Positions 15,719 to 23,654 of a DNA stretch of 64,000 nucleotides are shown in pieces (position 1 is the stretch's first letter; each line of letters starts with the position of its first letter). The notes under the pieces were generated by a model, which made no database searches, was not told where the DNA came from, and worked only from the letters and a program-made list of their open reading frames with translations. The position numbers and the translations under genes are program-made. The DNA lies in NCBI GenBank assembly GCA_051024685.1, contig JAZHPA010000002.1:62001-126000 (forward strand), in the 5' to 3' direction. Source of the DNA: UBA12545 sp051024685. GTDB taxonomy: Bacteria > Bacillota > DSM-521 > Neomoorellales > Neomoorellaceae.

Positions 15719-15972
15719 TATCCCCACTTTTTGCAGGGCAGGCCTGCTTGGGCTTGGAAGCGAGCGACTAAACCTGAGCGGTAGCCAAACTTAGCGAGGC
15801 GAAAGGCGGAGGCAGGCCCGAGGCCATGAGAAACCTGCGGCCGGCAACTGAGGCAGAATGCTTAAATTCTGCGGAGAACCTGCCGTAACCTTTAGCCAAG
15901 CGCTAGTTTGGCCCGCGAGGGAAGCCATAAGCGAGCGAAAGCCAAGCAGGCCTGGGATCAAAACTGGGGATA
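15719..15972 (+). repeat. Dispersed TATCCCC/GGGGATA element, copy B (full length)
   Basis: A full-length 254-bp copy. It starts TATCCCCACTTTTTGCAGG and GGCCTGCTTGG and ends CCAAGCAGGCCTG...GGGGATA, giving imperfect terminal inverted repeats of about 40 bases. The interior is diverged from copy A but keeps blocks such as AAGCGAGCGA and GCGGAGGCAGG. CCGGTTGAC occurs just outside both ends, in the same orientation, and could be a target duplication or part of the element. No open frame is conserved among copies. Confidence 0.88.
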
Positions 15973-16234
15973 CGCCAGCCGGTTGACGGGTTGACGAGCA
16001 ACCAGGACCCACTTGAAAGAGGCGGTCGTTAACATAATATTGCACCCCAAGGGAGCATCGCATCCCCGGTGAAAAGGCTCTATTGGAAAGGATACGCCCT
16101 GGCAGTCAAGGGCATGGATTATCTAGCCTGGTAGCCATAATTTGGGTTTCGCCCCGAGGCAAGGCGGTCACCATGAGTAAATAAAAGGTACTGGTGAGTA
16201 AAGCATACCCTTACCCTAGATCGCCTGATATACC
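15973..16234. other. Intergenic stretch without a recognisable gene
   Basis: Between repeat copy B and the promoter at 16235 I find no supported gene or RNA. The sequence is of average composition. It may be a remnant of an older gene, but no protein family is recognisable on either strand. Confidence 0.4.
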
Positions 16235-16263
16235 TTGACAACCTGCACACGGTGCTTTATGCT
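16235..16263 (+). promoter_or_regulatory. Promoter upstream of the orphan HTH gene
   Basis: TTGACA (16235-16240) and TATGCT (16258-16263) are 17 bases apart, 24 bases before the ATG of the HTH protein. Confidence 0.7.
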
Positions 16264-16287
16264 GGGAACAAGAAAATCCTGTGATGG

Positions 16288-16515
16288 ATGATATTGGAAC
16301 GCCAAATGAAACACGGTGGTCTCGATTATCCGGATCGTATCAGACGACTGCGGGCCCGCTTGGGCTTGAGCCAGAAACGCTTTGCCAAACTCCTGGGTGT
16401 TTCCTTTACTTCTGTCAATCGATGGAAGAACGGGCAGGCTCGGCCCAATCGCTTGGCCTGGAGCCAGAACTTGCGGCTGGAAATGGAGGGAGCGGACGCC
16501 TTCCTTCTAAAATAG
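16288..16515 (+). CDS. Small XRE-type helix-turn-helix protein
   Basis: This 75-aa protein is almost entirely one DNA-binding domain: IRRLRARLGLSQKRFAKLLG, then VSFTSVNRWKNGQARPNRLAW. The version ending in NRW(K/E)NG...RP...LAW is usually seen attached to larger proteins such as helicases or methyltransferases, or as a small stand-alone regulator. No such partner follows, so this may be a relic of a larger gene or a free regulator. ATG 16288 lacks a strong ribosome site, but a good promoter lies close upstream. Its target is unknown. Confidence 0.65.
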   Translation: MILERQMKHGGLDYPDRIRRLRARLGLSQKRFAKLLGVSFTSVNRWKNGQARPNRLAWSQNLRLEMEGADAFLLK

Positions 16516-16523
16516 TGTCGGGT

Positions 16524-16577
16524 GCGGAGGCGCGGCCGGCCTCCTGAGCGACGAGGCTAAATTGCAAGCGCCTCCGC
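16524..16577. repeat. Intergenic inverted repeat after the HTH gene
   Basis: GCGGAGGCGC (16524-16533) and GCGCCTCCGC (16568-16577) are perfect 10-base arms with a 34-base GC-rich loop. It may be a terminator lacking a T run or an operator. It begins eight bases after the HTH gene stop codon. Confidence 0.6.
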
Positions 16578-16660
16578 CCCTAATTACGGTAACCCGTGCT
16601 TCCCCACAACCTTCCTGAAATGTTTTTCAAGTAATTTTTAAAGAGAGGAGTGGCTTTAGA

Positions 16661-18952
16661 TTGGGTATAAAGCGGTTCTGGCTTTTGCTGGTGACCTTGA
16701 TAGGGGCTCTGGTGTTGGCTCCCCTGGGCCTGGCGGCTTCTGGTGCGGATAGGCCGGTGGCGGGGCCGGCGGTTTGTATAGAGGGGCGTCCGGTTACCAA
16801 CTGGGAAATACCTCCACAGTTTTACCAGGGCTGCCTTCTGGTGCCAGTGCGGCAACTGGCCCCTTCCCTGGGAGCGGTGGCGAATTGGGACGGCTCCAGC
16901 CAAGAAGTGGTAGTTAGTTCCCCCAAGGTTACCGTGCGTTTTCAGATAGGCAGCACAGAAGCCGCGGTGAACGGGGAAAAGGTGATTTTACCTGCACCGC
17001 CCATCATCAGGGAGGCTCGGACCTTAGTACCCTTGCGCTTTTTGGCCCATACCCTGGGCTGGAGGGTGAAATGGAACGCGAACACCCAGACGGCCGATCT
17101 CTTAGGGCTGCCGGAGAGGGCTTATATAAATGCCTTTCCCGGTCGCCTCGCCTTCACCAACGATAACTGTCTCTGGCTTCTGGACGGAAGCACGCCGGGA
17201 GCCGCCCCGGTGCAGGTGACCGAAAAGGGGGCGGTGGAGATTTTAGGTTGGTCTCCCGACGGTCAATGGCTGGCCTACTTGTGGAGGGAAACGACGGAGC
17301 ATTATTCGGGCAAGCCCTACCTCTGGGTGGTCCGGTTCGACGGCAGCAACAACTACCAGGTAGATCCCAGGCCCGTTATGGGGGAGCCGGCCTGGTCCCC
17401 CGTGGCCAACGTTCTGTCCTACAGCACCCAGGGGCCTGGGGGCGGTTATGCTCCTGATATGAACTTAAAGCTGGCTACAATAGAAGAGGGAGGGACGAGG
17501 GTTGTACGTCTCCTCCCGGATAAGAGTGAACTGGTGGAGGATCTTGCCTGGGCTCCTGACGGCCAGAGCCTGGCCATAGCCCTACCCCGTACCGGGGAGT
17601 TGCCGTGGCGGATAGAACGCCTGGGTCTTACCGGGGAGCGTACCCTTCTGCTAGAGGGGGCGGAAAAGGGGGCCGAGGGAGAGGATGAATACCTCCGGGT
17701 CCCCTGGGGCTTAACCTGGTCCCCCAACGGCCGCTACCTGGCCTTTTACTTGCTTTTTAATTCCGGTTCGCTAAATGCCGACGGCGTGCCTTTGCAGGTC
17801 TTAGACTTGGAGCAACACAGGCTAATAGACCTGGGAACCTCTCTGCCCTACCGCCAGTGGTTAGCTTGGTCCCCTGACGGGAATAGCTTGGCCTTCATCC
17901 AGGGTGCTGGGCGGGAGGCGACCGAGAACAAGCATCTAGCGGTGGTCTCTCTTCCCGAAGGGGAAGTTGCCTCTTATGGCCAGCCGGGTACGACAGACTC
18001 CCAGCCTTGCTGGCTTCCTCTCCCATGGGGTCCAGGGGTGCTATTTGTCCGGGGACTGGAAAGGGAGGGGGAGACCAAGACGGGCACTGAAGCGCTGTCG
18101 GGAGATCAGCGCATCTGGTTGGCTAAGGAAGGGCAGGTGCGACCATTGACCCAAGGCACTCCCGACACGGCCGATTGCTATCCTTATTTTTCCTCTGCTA
18201 CCGAAAAGCTCTACTTTCTACGGCTGAACAGCGCTACCAGCGGGACGTTCTGCCTCCAACCCCTTCAGGGTGGGCGGGTGTTGGAGTTGGTGCGGCACAT
18301 AAGCGGTTCCCCAGGCTTCTACGGCAACTATCACCCGGCCTGGGTAAGCTTTTACTATCTTGGTCCCGAGGAAGGAGATATCATGCGCTTTACCGGTAAG
18401 CTGGTGGAAAGCTACGTCGAGGGGCGCCACCTGGAGCTAGAGACCCGGGAAGTAGAAGGAGGCTTCCTGGTAGTCGTCCCTACCAACAAAGAGTCAGCCG
18501 CTTACCTGGAGAAATATCTGTGGCAGGAGGTCACGCTGGAGGGGACCCTCTCCCACAAGCCCAACATTTACATGCGGGGACCGCTGCTTAGGGTGGAAAC
18601 GGTCCTGCCAGCAGCCTTAGGGGAGCCTAGGAAAGCACTGCTTACTGAGTTTTCCATCGAGCCCCCCGATTTTGTGGTTAAAGGGAAGGACTTGAGCCGG
18701 GTGGAGATCTGGGCGGTGCCCACGGGCACCGGGATTATGGAAAAGGACCTATACCAGCTGGGTCTGGCTCGCCTGCAAGGAGAAGTTGAAGGGCAGCAGA
18801 TATGGGCCTTCCCCCTGCCCCGGGAAACCATAATGGCCACCCATATCTTTGCGCAGGGTTATGATGCCGATGGTCAGCTGGTGGGGAGGATTTACCTGCC
18901 CTTTACCGGGGTCACGGAAATCAACCAGGCCCTGGGCACTGGGGAGGAATGA
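16661..18952 (+). CDS. Secreted protein: copper-amine-oxidase-like N-domain plus TolB-like beta-propeller
   Basis: The 763-aa protein has a signal peptide (FWLLLVTLIGALVLAPLGLA, cut near residue 26). A stalk domain of the copper amine oxidase N-terminal type follows at about 35-150 (LLVPVRQLAPSLGA, TLVPLRFLAHTLGW); despite the name it does not imply copper. Residues about 155-560 hold WD40-like/TolB repeats with recurring WSPDGQWLAY, WSPNGRYLAF and WSPDGNSLAF units, forming a propeller. The rest has no clear match. It is probably extracellular or wall-associated. TTG 16661 follows GAGAGGAG. The gene stands alone; its role is unknown. Confidence 0.82.
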   Translation: MGIKRFWLLLVTLIGALVLAPLGLAASGADRPVAGPAVCIEGRPVTNWEIPPQFYQGCLLVPVRQLAPSLGAVANWDGSSQEVVVSSPKVTVRFQIGSTEAAVNGEKVILPAPPIIREARTLVPLRFLAHTLGWRVKWNANTQTADLLGLPERAYINAFPGRLAFTNDNCLWLLDGSTPGAAPVQVTEKGAVEILGWSPDGQWLAYLWRETTEHYSGKPYLWVVRFDGSNNYQVDPRPVMGEPAWSPVANVLSYSTQGPGGGYAPDMNLKLATIEEGGTRVVRLLPDKSELVEDLAWAPDGQSLAIALPRTGELPWRIERLGLTGERTLLLEGAEKGAEGEDEYLRVPWGLTWSPNGRYLAFYLLFNSGSLNADGVPLQVLDLEQHRLIDLGTSLPYRQWLAWSPDGNSLAFIQGAGREATENKHLAVVSLPEGEVASYGQPGTTDSQPCWLPLPWGPGVLFVRGLEREGETKTGTEALSGDQRIWLAKEGQVRPLTQGTPDTADCYPYFSSATEKLYFLRLNSATSGTFCLQPLQGGRVLELVRHISGSPGFYGNYHPAWVSFYYLGPEEGDIMRFTGKLVESYVEGRHLELETREVEGGFLVVVPTNKESAAYLEKYLWQEVTLEGTLSHKPNIYMRGPLLRVETVLPAALGEPRKALLTEFSIEPPDFVVKGKDLSRVEIWAVPTGTGIMEKDLYQLGLARLQGEVEGQQIWAFPLPRETIMATHIFAQGYDADGQLVGRIYLPFTGVTEINQALGTGEE

Positions 18953-19097
18953 TAATGATATAGTTTAAGTAGGCCGTGTTAGCTGTAAGGCGAGTGCCTA
19001 CATACCCTGCTCCGTGGAAGACGACGAAATCCTCGCCGGCCTTCTGTAAGGGGTGCTGGGCCGTTAGAGAAGATATACCAAGGCCAACAGGCTGGCG

Positions 19098-19354
19098 TAT
19101 CCCCACTTTTTCCAGGGGAGGCCTGCTTGGACTTGAAAGCGAGCGAGCAAGCCTTCGCGGCTAGCCCAGGCTTTAAGCTTTGGCCGAAAGCGGAGGCGGG
19201 GTCGAGGATAGGAGGTCCGAGACCGGCCCATCGGCAAGGACGCCGATTGGGCCGGGAACCCCGCCTTAAGCTTTGAGGCCGAGCAAAAGTCCTGCCCGCG
19301 AGGGTTTCTGGAGCGAGCGAAAGCCAAGCAGGCCTGGAAGAAAAACGGGGATAG
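19098..19354 (-). repeat. Dispersed TATCCCC/GGGGATA element, copy A (full length)
   Basis: A 257-bp copy between the propeller gene and the infC promoter. It begins TATCCCCACTTTTTCCAGGG then AGGCCTGCTTGG and ends CCAAGCAGGCCTGGAAG...GGGGATA, so its ends form a terminal inverted repeat of about 40 bases. Its first 136 bases are identical to the complement of copy C at 10956-11091. The family's outer flanks also resemble each other (CTCAGG on one side, GCTGGCG/CGCCAGC on the other). No coding frame is evident. Confidence 0.9.
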
Positions 19355-19372
19355 CTCAGGCCAACCGGTTAT

Positions 19373-19401
19373 TGACGGTAATCTACGGCTATGCTATACT
19401 A
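19373..19401 (+). promoter_or_regulatory. Promoter of the infC-rpmI-rplT operon
   Basis: TTGACG (19373-19378) and TATACT (19396-19401) lie 17 bases apart, about 150 bases ahead of infC and directly before the L20 leader. Confidence 0.8.
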
Positions 19402-19520
19402 GCGCAGGAAAGTAGAAGCCATCCGCTTCTCACCTTACAGCCACAGGCTGGTAAGGTCGGCGCCCGGTGAAAGAAGGGGTTTAGTTGTATGAGCGGGTGG
19501 AGGGCACCCGCTTTCTTTGT
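19402..19520 (+). promoter_or_regulatory. Ribosomal protein L20 leader with attenuator
   Basis: The leader contains the block GAAGCC...CGCTTCTCACCTTA...GGCTGGTAAGG, typical of the Firmicute L20 leader that mimics the 23S rRNA site of L20. It ends in a terminator: AGCGGGTG (19492-19499) pairs with CACCCGCT (19505-19512), then TTCTTT. In B. subtilis, free L20 binds such a leader and promotes termination, so the infC-rpmI-rplT operon is probably controlled in the same way here. Confidence 0.8.
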
Positions 19521-19553
19521 GCTGGGCGGAATTTCATCTGGAGGTGACGGGTT

Positions 19554-20063
19554 ATCAGCAAGGACTGGAGGGTGAACGGAGAAATCCGCGCCCGGGAAGT
19601 ACGCCTGGTCGGAACCAACGGCCAGCAGCTGGGCATCATGCCGTTGCGAGAAGCTCTGCGCATAGCCCATGAGCAGGGGCTGGATTTAGTGGAAGTGGCG
19701 CCTCAAGCTCGACCACCGGTCTGCCGGATTATGGATTATGGGAAATATAAATATGAGCAGAGCAAGCGGGAACGTGAAGCCAGGAAAAAGCAGCGGATTA
19801 TCGATGTTAAAGAGGTAAAGCTGCGGCCCGGCATTGAGGAACATGATTTCCAGGTCAAGGCCCGCAATGCCCTTCGCTTTTTGGAAGACGGCGACAAGGT
19901 CAAGGTGACCATCATGTTTCGCGGCCGCGAGATTTCCCATCCCGAGCTGGGAGAAAAGCTTTGTTGGCGTTTGGCCGACCAGGTATCGGAGTTAGCCTCC
20001 GTTGAAAGGCCGCCCAAGCTTGAAGGGCGCAATATGGTCATGATATTAGCGCCTAAGCACTAA
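19554..20063 (+). CDS. infC: Translation initiation factor IF-3, with an ATC start codon
   Basis: IF-3 binds the 30S subunit and checks the start codon and initiator tRNA. The protein has both usual domains: the N-domain with NGEIRAREVRLVG and the C-domain with KEVKLRPGIEEHDFQVK and DKVKVTIMFRGRE. I place the start at ATC 19554 (then SKDWRVNGEIR), giving 169 aa, because GGAGGTGA at 19540-19547 is well spaced from it. The first conventional codon, GTG 19572, has a GGAGG directly touching it. Rare ATT/ATC/ATA starts are a known feature of infC, used for IF-3 self-control. It heads the infC-rpmI-rplT operon. Confidence 0.9.
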   Translation: MSKDWRVNGEIRAREVRLVGTNGQQLGIMPLREALRIAHEQGLDLVEVAPQARPPVCRIMDYGKYKYEQSKREREARKKQRIIDVKEVKLRPGIEEHDFQVKARNALRFLEDGDKVKVTIMFRGREISHPELGEKLCWRLADQVSELASVERPPKLEGRNMVMILAPKH

Positions 20064-20087
20064 CCAAAAAATAAGAGGTGGATAAAT

Positions 20088-20288
20088 ATGCCCAAGATGA
20101 AAACCCACCGCGGGGCCGCCAAGCGTTTTCGCTTTACGGCTAAGGGAAAGATCAAGCGGGCCAAGGCTTTTAAGAGCCACCTTTTGGGGGGGAAGAACGC
20201 CAAAAGAAAGCGCCGCTTGCGCAACCCCGACCTGGTTTCTTCTGCCGACCGGCGGCGGGTGGCCAGGTTGTTACCGTATGGAGCATAG
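20088..20288 (+). CDS. rpmI: Ribosomal protein bL35
   Basis: The 66-aa basic protein starts MPKMKTHRGAAKRFRFTAKG and has the KSHLLGGKNAKRKRRLR core, the standard bL35 sequence and length. It is a small component of the 50S subunit. AGAGGTGG precedes ATG 20088. It is the second gene of the infC operon, in the order found in most bacteria. Confidence 0.97.
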   Translation: MPKMKTHRGAAKRFRFTAKGKIKRAKAFKSHLLGGKNAKRKRRLRNPDLVSSADRRRVARLLPYGA

Positions 20289-20304
20289 AGGAGGAAGGTA
20301 GAAT

Positions 20305-20670
20305 ATGTCCAGGGTAAAACGAGGTGTAACCAAAAGACGTCGTCACAAAAAGATACTAAAGCTGGCCAGAGGTTACTTTGGCGCTAAGTCCAAGCTGTTC
20401 CGGGTAGCCAACCAGCAGGTAATGAAATCCCTGATGTATGCCTACGCTCATAGACGTAAACGTAAAGGAGATTTCCGTAAGCTATGGATTGCCCGGATTA
20501 ACGCGGCCGCCCGGCAGAATGGCCTTACTTACAGCCGTTTCATCAACGGATTAAAGCAGGCCGGGGTGGAAATCAATCGTAAAATGCTTGCCGATATGGC
20601 CGTCAACGATGCCCAAGGGTTTCGGCAGTTAGTGGATATCGCTAAGGAAAAGCTGGGAGTTGGAGCCTGA
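20305..20670 (+). CDS. rplT: Ribosomal protein bL20
   Basis: The 121-aa protein begins MSRVKRGVTKRRRHKKILKL and continues with GYFGAKSKLFRVANQQVMKS, as in all bL20 proteins. It binds 23S rRNA early in 50S assembly and is also the likely repressor of its own operon through the leader at 19402-19520. GAGGAAGG precedes ATG 20305. The ktrA gene starts five bases after its stop. Confidence 0.97.
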   Translation: MSRVKRGVTKRRRHKKILKLARGYFGAKSKLFRVANQQVMKSLMYAYAHRRKRKGDFRKLWIARINAAARQNGLTYSRFINGLKQAGVEINRKMLADMAVNDAQGFRQLVDIAKEKLGVGA

Positions 20671-20674
20671 TCCT

Positions 20675-21328
20675 ATGAGAAAGCAATTTGCTGTAATCGG
20701 CCTGGGGCGTTTTGGGGCCAGTGTGGCAACTGCCCTGGCACGCATGGGGTGTGAGGTCGTGGGTATCGATGCGGATGCAGCCAAGGTAGAAGCTGTGATG
20801 AATGAGATTACCCACGCTATCCAGGCCGATGCGCGGGATGAAGAGGCCCTGAAGGCCGCCGGGGTCCGCAATGTTGACGTAGCGATAGTTGCTATCGGGG
20901 AAGACGTAGAAGCCAATATTTTAGTAACTCTGATCGTGAAAGAGATGGGCATTAAGTGTGTGGTGGCCAAAGCTTTAAATGATCTCCACGCTAAGGTGTT
21001 GGCCAAAATCGGGGCGGACAAGATTGTTTTTCCCGAGCGCGACATGGGGATAAGGGTAGCCCGGGCCCTGGCGGCGGGAAATGTGCTGGAGCACATTGAT
21101 CTTTCACCAGAATACAGCATCGAAGAAATCGCAGCGCCCCACCGGCTGGCCGGGAAGACCCTGGCGGAGCTGAATTTGAGGGCCAAGCACGGAGCCACGG
21201 TGATGGCCATCAAACGCAAGGAAGAGATTATCGTAGCTCCGGGGGGAGATGATGTTATAAGGGTAGGAGATATTTTGGTCCTCCTGGGACCCACCAAAGT
21301 CCTGGAGCGTTTTCAAGAGCGAGAGTGA
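20675..21328 (+). CDS. ktrA: Potassium channel regulatory subunit KtrA/TrkA
   Basis: This 217-aa cytosolic protein has an RCK_N domain with the nucleotide-binding GLGRFGASVA motif and an acidic ribose-binding residue in VVGIDAD. An RCK_C domain begins near residue 140 (YSIEEIAAPHRLAGKTL). It gates the KtrB potassium transporter in response to ATP/ADP. I start at ATG 20675 after TGGAG; a start a few codons upstream would overlap rplT and add an MEPDP leader. The ktrB gene lies one gene downstream, with an RNA methyltransferase in between, overlapping by four bases. Confidence 0.92.
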   Translation: MRKQFAVIGLGRFGASVATALARMGCEVVGIDADAAKVEAVMNEITHAIQADARDEEALKAAGVRNVDVAIVAIGEDVEANILVTLIVKEMGIKCVVAKALNDLHAKVLAKIGADKIVFPERDMGIRVARALAAGNVLEHIDLSPEYSIEEIAAPHRLAGKTLAELNLRAKHGATVMAIKRKEEIIVAPGGDDVIRVGDILVLLGPTKVLERFQERE

Positions 21329-22146
21329 GTGAACCTGTGGGAAACATAATTACCTCGCGGGCCAACCGGTATGTGAAATTGGCCCGCTCCCTCTACCGTC
21401 GCGCCCAGCGAGAAAAGACGGGGCTGTATCTGCTGGAAGGAGAGCATCTCATTGTCGACGCTCTGGCAGCCCGGGCGGAGGTGGAGGTAGTTTTTTATGA
21501 CACTAATTTTCTAAGGGTACCGGAGCACGCCCGGCTCGTATCCCAACTTCGGGAGGCAGGATACCTCTGCCTGGAGGTGCAGCCGGCGGTTATGCAGAGT
21601 ATGGCCGCTACCGTCACACCTCCCGGAGCCCTGGCCATAGCCAGGCAAAAAAAGGTTAGTTTATCCCAACTGCTGGCAAACCAGGAGGTTTTTTTATTAG
21701 TAGCCGATGGAGTTCAGGACCCGGGTAATTTGGGGACTATGCTGCGCACGGCGGTGGCTGCGGGATGTACCGGTGCGGTTTTAACCAGTGGCACGGTGGA
21801 CCCGTACAACGAAAAAGTCGTGCGGGCCACTATGGGTGCTCTTTTCCACCTGCCGGTTGTTACGGGCATCCAGGCCCAGGAGCTGGCTTGCCAGATGAAG
21901 GAGAAGGTTAGGGTGATAGTGGCCCACGTGGGTGCTACCCGTCCCTACTACGACTGCGACTACTGCGGAAGGGTGGCAGTGGTCCTGGGCAATGAAAATA
22001 GGGGTCCCAGTCCGGAAATACTAAAGCAAGCCGAGGCCCAGGTGAAAATCCCTCTTTGGGGGCCGGTTGAATCTCTTAATGTAGCGGTGGCTGCCGCTAT
22101 TTTGCTTTATGAAGCGGCTCGCAGGCGCTATGCCGGGGAGGTTTAA
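21325..22146 (+). CDS. TrmH/SpoU-family RNA 2'-O-methyltransferase
   Basis: The 273-aa protein has an N-terminal substrate-binding domain of the RlmB type (NRYVKLARSLYRRAQREKTG) and a SPOUT catalytic domain with a deep trefoil knot. The knot shows ADGVQDPGNLGTMLRTA, VVLGNENRGPS and ESLNVAVAAAILLYE (motifs 1-3). It transfers a methyl group from SAM to a ribose in tRNA or rRNA. GTG 21325 overlaps the ktrA stop codon (GTGA). In other Firmicutes similar genes lie directly before pheST, which matches its position here. The target nucleotide is not known. Confidence 0.92.
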   Translation: MSEPVGNIITSRANRYVKLARSLYRRAQREKTGLYLLEGEHLIVDALAARAEVEVVFYDTNFLRVPEHARLVSQLREAGYLCLEVQPAVMQSMAATVTPPGALAIARQKKVSLSQLLANQEVFLLVADGVQDPGNLGTMLRTAVAAGCTGAVLTSGTVDPYNEKVVRATMGALFHLPVVTGIQAQELACQMKEKVRVIVAHVGATRPYYDCDYCGRVAVVLGNENRGPSPEILKQAEAQVKIPLWGPVESLNVAVAAAILLYEAARRRYAGEV

Positions 22147-22148
22147 AC

Positions 22149-23489
22149 ATGATGCGGGTACGCCTTACTCCCACGCAGGGGATCGTCCTGGGCTTTGCCG
22201 GTGTCATCCTGGTGGGAGCCCTTTTATTGATGCTGCCCATTTCTTCAGCTGCGGGCCGGGCCACTGATTTTTTGACGGCCCTATTTACCGCCACCTCGGC
22301 CGTGTGCGTAACCGGGCTGGTGGTAGTAGATACCGGAACTTACTGGTCCACCTTCGGTCAGGTGGTTATTGCCTTGCTAATCCAGATAGGTGGGCTGGGC
22401 TGGATGAGTGTGGTTACCTTGCTAGCCCTGATAGTCCGGAAGCGCATTTCGTTGGGGGAAAGGCTTTTAATCCAGGAAGCCCTGAACAAGGAAAATTTGG
22501 GCGGGGTAGTAGATCTAACCAGGAGGATTATTCTCACCACCTTTGTCCTGGAAGGTATAGGGGCTCTTGTTTTATCCTGGCGGTTTGCCCGGGATTTTGG
22601 CTGGGAACACGGTGTGTATTATGGCGTGTTTCACGCCGTATCGGCTTTTAACAATGCCGGCTTCGATGTTTTAGGCTCCGTCTTTGGCAAGTATTGCAGT
22701 TTGACCCCCTATGTCCAGGATATTACTATCAATGTTATCATTTCTAGTTTATTGATCCTGGGCGGTATTGGGTTCCCCGTTATCATGGAAGTGGTAAGGG
22801 TCCGGAAATTTGCCCGTTTGAGCCTTCACAGCAAGGTGGTCCTGCTGACAACTCTGGCCCTGATTATCTGCGGTACGCTGACCATTCTAGCTATAGAATG
22901 GGATAACCCCAACACCTTGGGGCCCTTATCGCCTCCGGGCAAATGGATGGCCGCATATTTTCAGGCGGTGACGCCCAGGACGGCCGGGTTTAACACCGTC
23001 AGCATTGCCGATCTCCGCCCCGCGAGCCAGTATGTTCAGGTTATCCTGATGTTTATAGGAGCTTCGCCGGCGGGCACCGGCGGGGGCATTAAGACCACCA
23101 CCTTTACCGTTCTGGTGCTGGCCATAGCCGCGGTGGTAAGGGGGCGGCAGGAAGTGGAGTTTGCCGGCCGGCGCATTCCCTGGGCCCGGGTAATCAAGGC
23201 CCTGGCCATTGCTGCCCTGGGTTTCTTCCTGGTAAACGCCGTCAGTTTTATCCTCCTGCTTACCGAGGGGAAGGCATTTTTGCCCGTTTTGTATGAAGTC
23301 ACTTCTGCTTTCGGTACCGTAGGCCTGACTACGGGCATCACGCCGGAACTCACACCTCTCGGCCGATGCCTCCTTATCATCACCATGTTTGCCGGCAGGG
23401 TGGGTCCTGTCAGCTTGGCCATGGCCATCTGGAAGCGCCAGGTAAGAGCCAATATTCACCTCCCGGAAGAGCAGGTCATTTTAGGCTAG
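22149..23489 (+). CDS. ktrB: Potassium uptake transporter KtrB
   Basis: The 446-aa membrane protein has the four pore-loop repeats of the Trk/Ktr/HKT superfamily, each with a filter glycine: TSAVCVTGL, SAFNNAGFD, TPRTAGFNT and TSAFGTVGL. Many hydrophobic helices surround them (GIVLGFAGVILVGALLLMLP at the start). It takes up K+ and is usually driven by Na+ or the membrane potential, with KtrA as its regulatory ring. ATG 22149 or the next ATG 22152 may be used. It forms one operon with ktrA and the methyltransferase gene. Confidence 0.95.
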   Translation: MMRVRLTPTQGIVLGFAGVILVGALLLMLPISSAAGRATDFLTALFTATSAVCVTGLVVVDTGTYWSTFGQVVIALLIQIGGLGWMSVVTLLALIVRKRISLGERLLIQEALNKENLGGVVDLTRRIILTTFVLEGIGALVLSWRFARDFGWEHGVYYGVFHAVSAFNNAGFDVLGSVFGKYCSLTPYVQDITINVIISSLLILGGIGFPVIMEVVRVRKFARLSLHSKVVLLTTLALIICGTLTILAIEWDNPNTLGPLSPPGKWMAAYFQAVTPRTAGFNTVSIADLRPASQYVQVILMFIGASPAGTGGGIKTTTFTVLVLAIAAVVRGRQEVEFAGRRIPWARVIKALAIAALGFFLVNAVSFILLLTEGKAFLPVLYEVTSAFGTVGLTTGITPELTPLGRCLLIITMFAGRVGPVSLAMAIWKRQVRANIHLPEEQVILG

Positions 23490-23553
23490 CCAAGGGTAGG
23501 GCAGTATGCTATAATTTTGGTGGAAAGGTCCCAACCCCTGGAAAGGTTGTGAT

Positions 23554-23649
23554 ATGGTGTCCTGGCGCGCGGAATTCTTTTGGCGGATTTTCGAAAAAAC
23601 CGGGTCCATAGCAGCCTATATTATTTACCGCAGACTAGTCCTGCAGTAA
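23554..23649 (+). CDS. yqzL: YqzL-like micro-protein (31 aa)
   Basis: A very short gene reads MVSWRAEFFWRIFEKTG then SIAAYIIYRRLVLQ and stops. This fits the YqzL-like family: tiny proteins with a F(F)WxxFxxTGxIxxYLxY core. AAAGG lies about eight bases before ATG 23554 and a TATAAT (23510-23515) further up could be its promoter. It falls between ktrB and the pheS leader. Its function is unknown; the helix could lie on the membrane. It is shorter than normal gene-calling limits. Confidence 0.8.
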   Translation: MVSWRAEFFWRIFEKTGSIAAYIIYRRLVLQ

Positions 23650-23654
23650 ATAAA

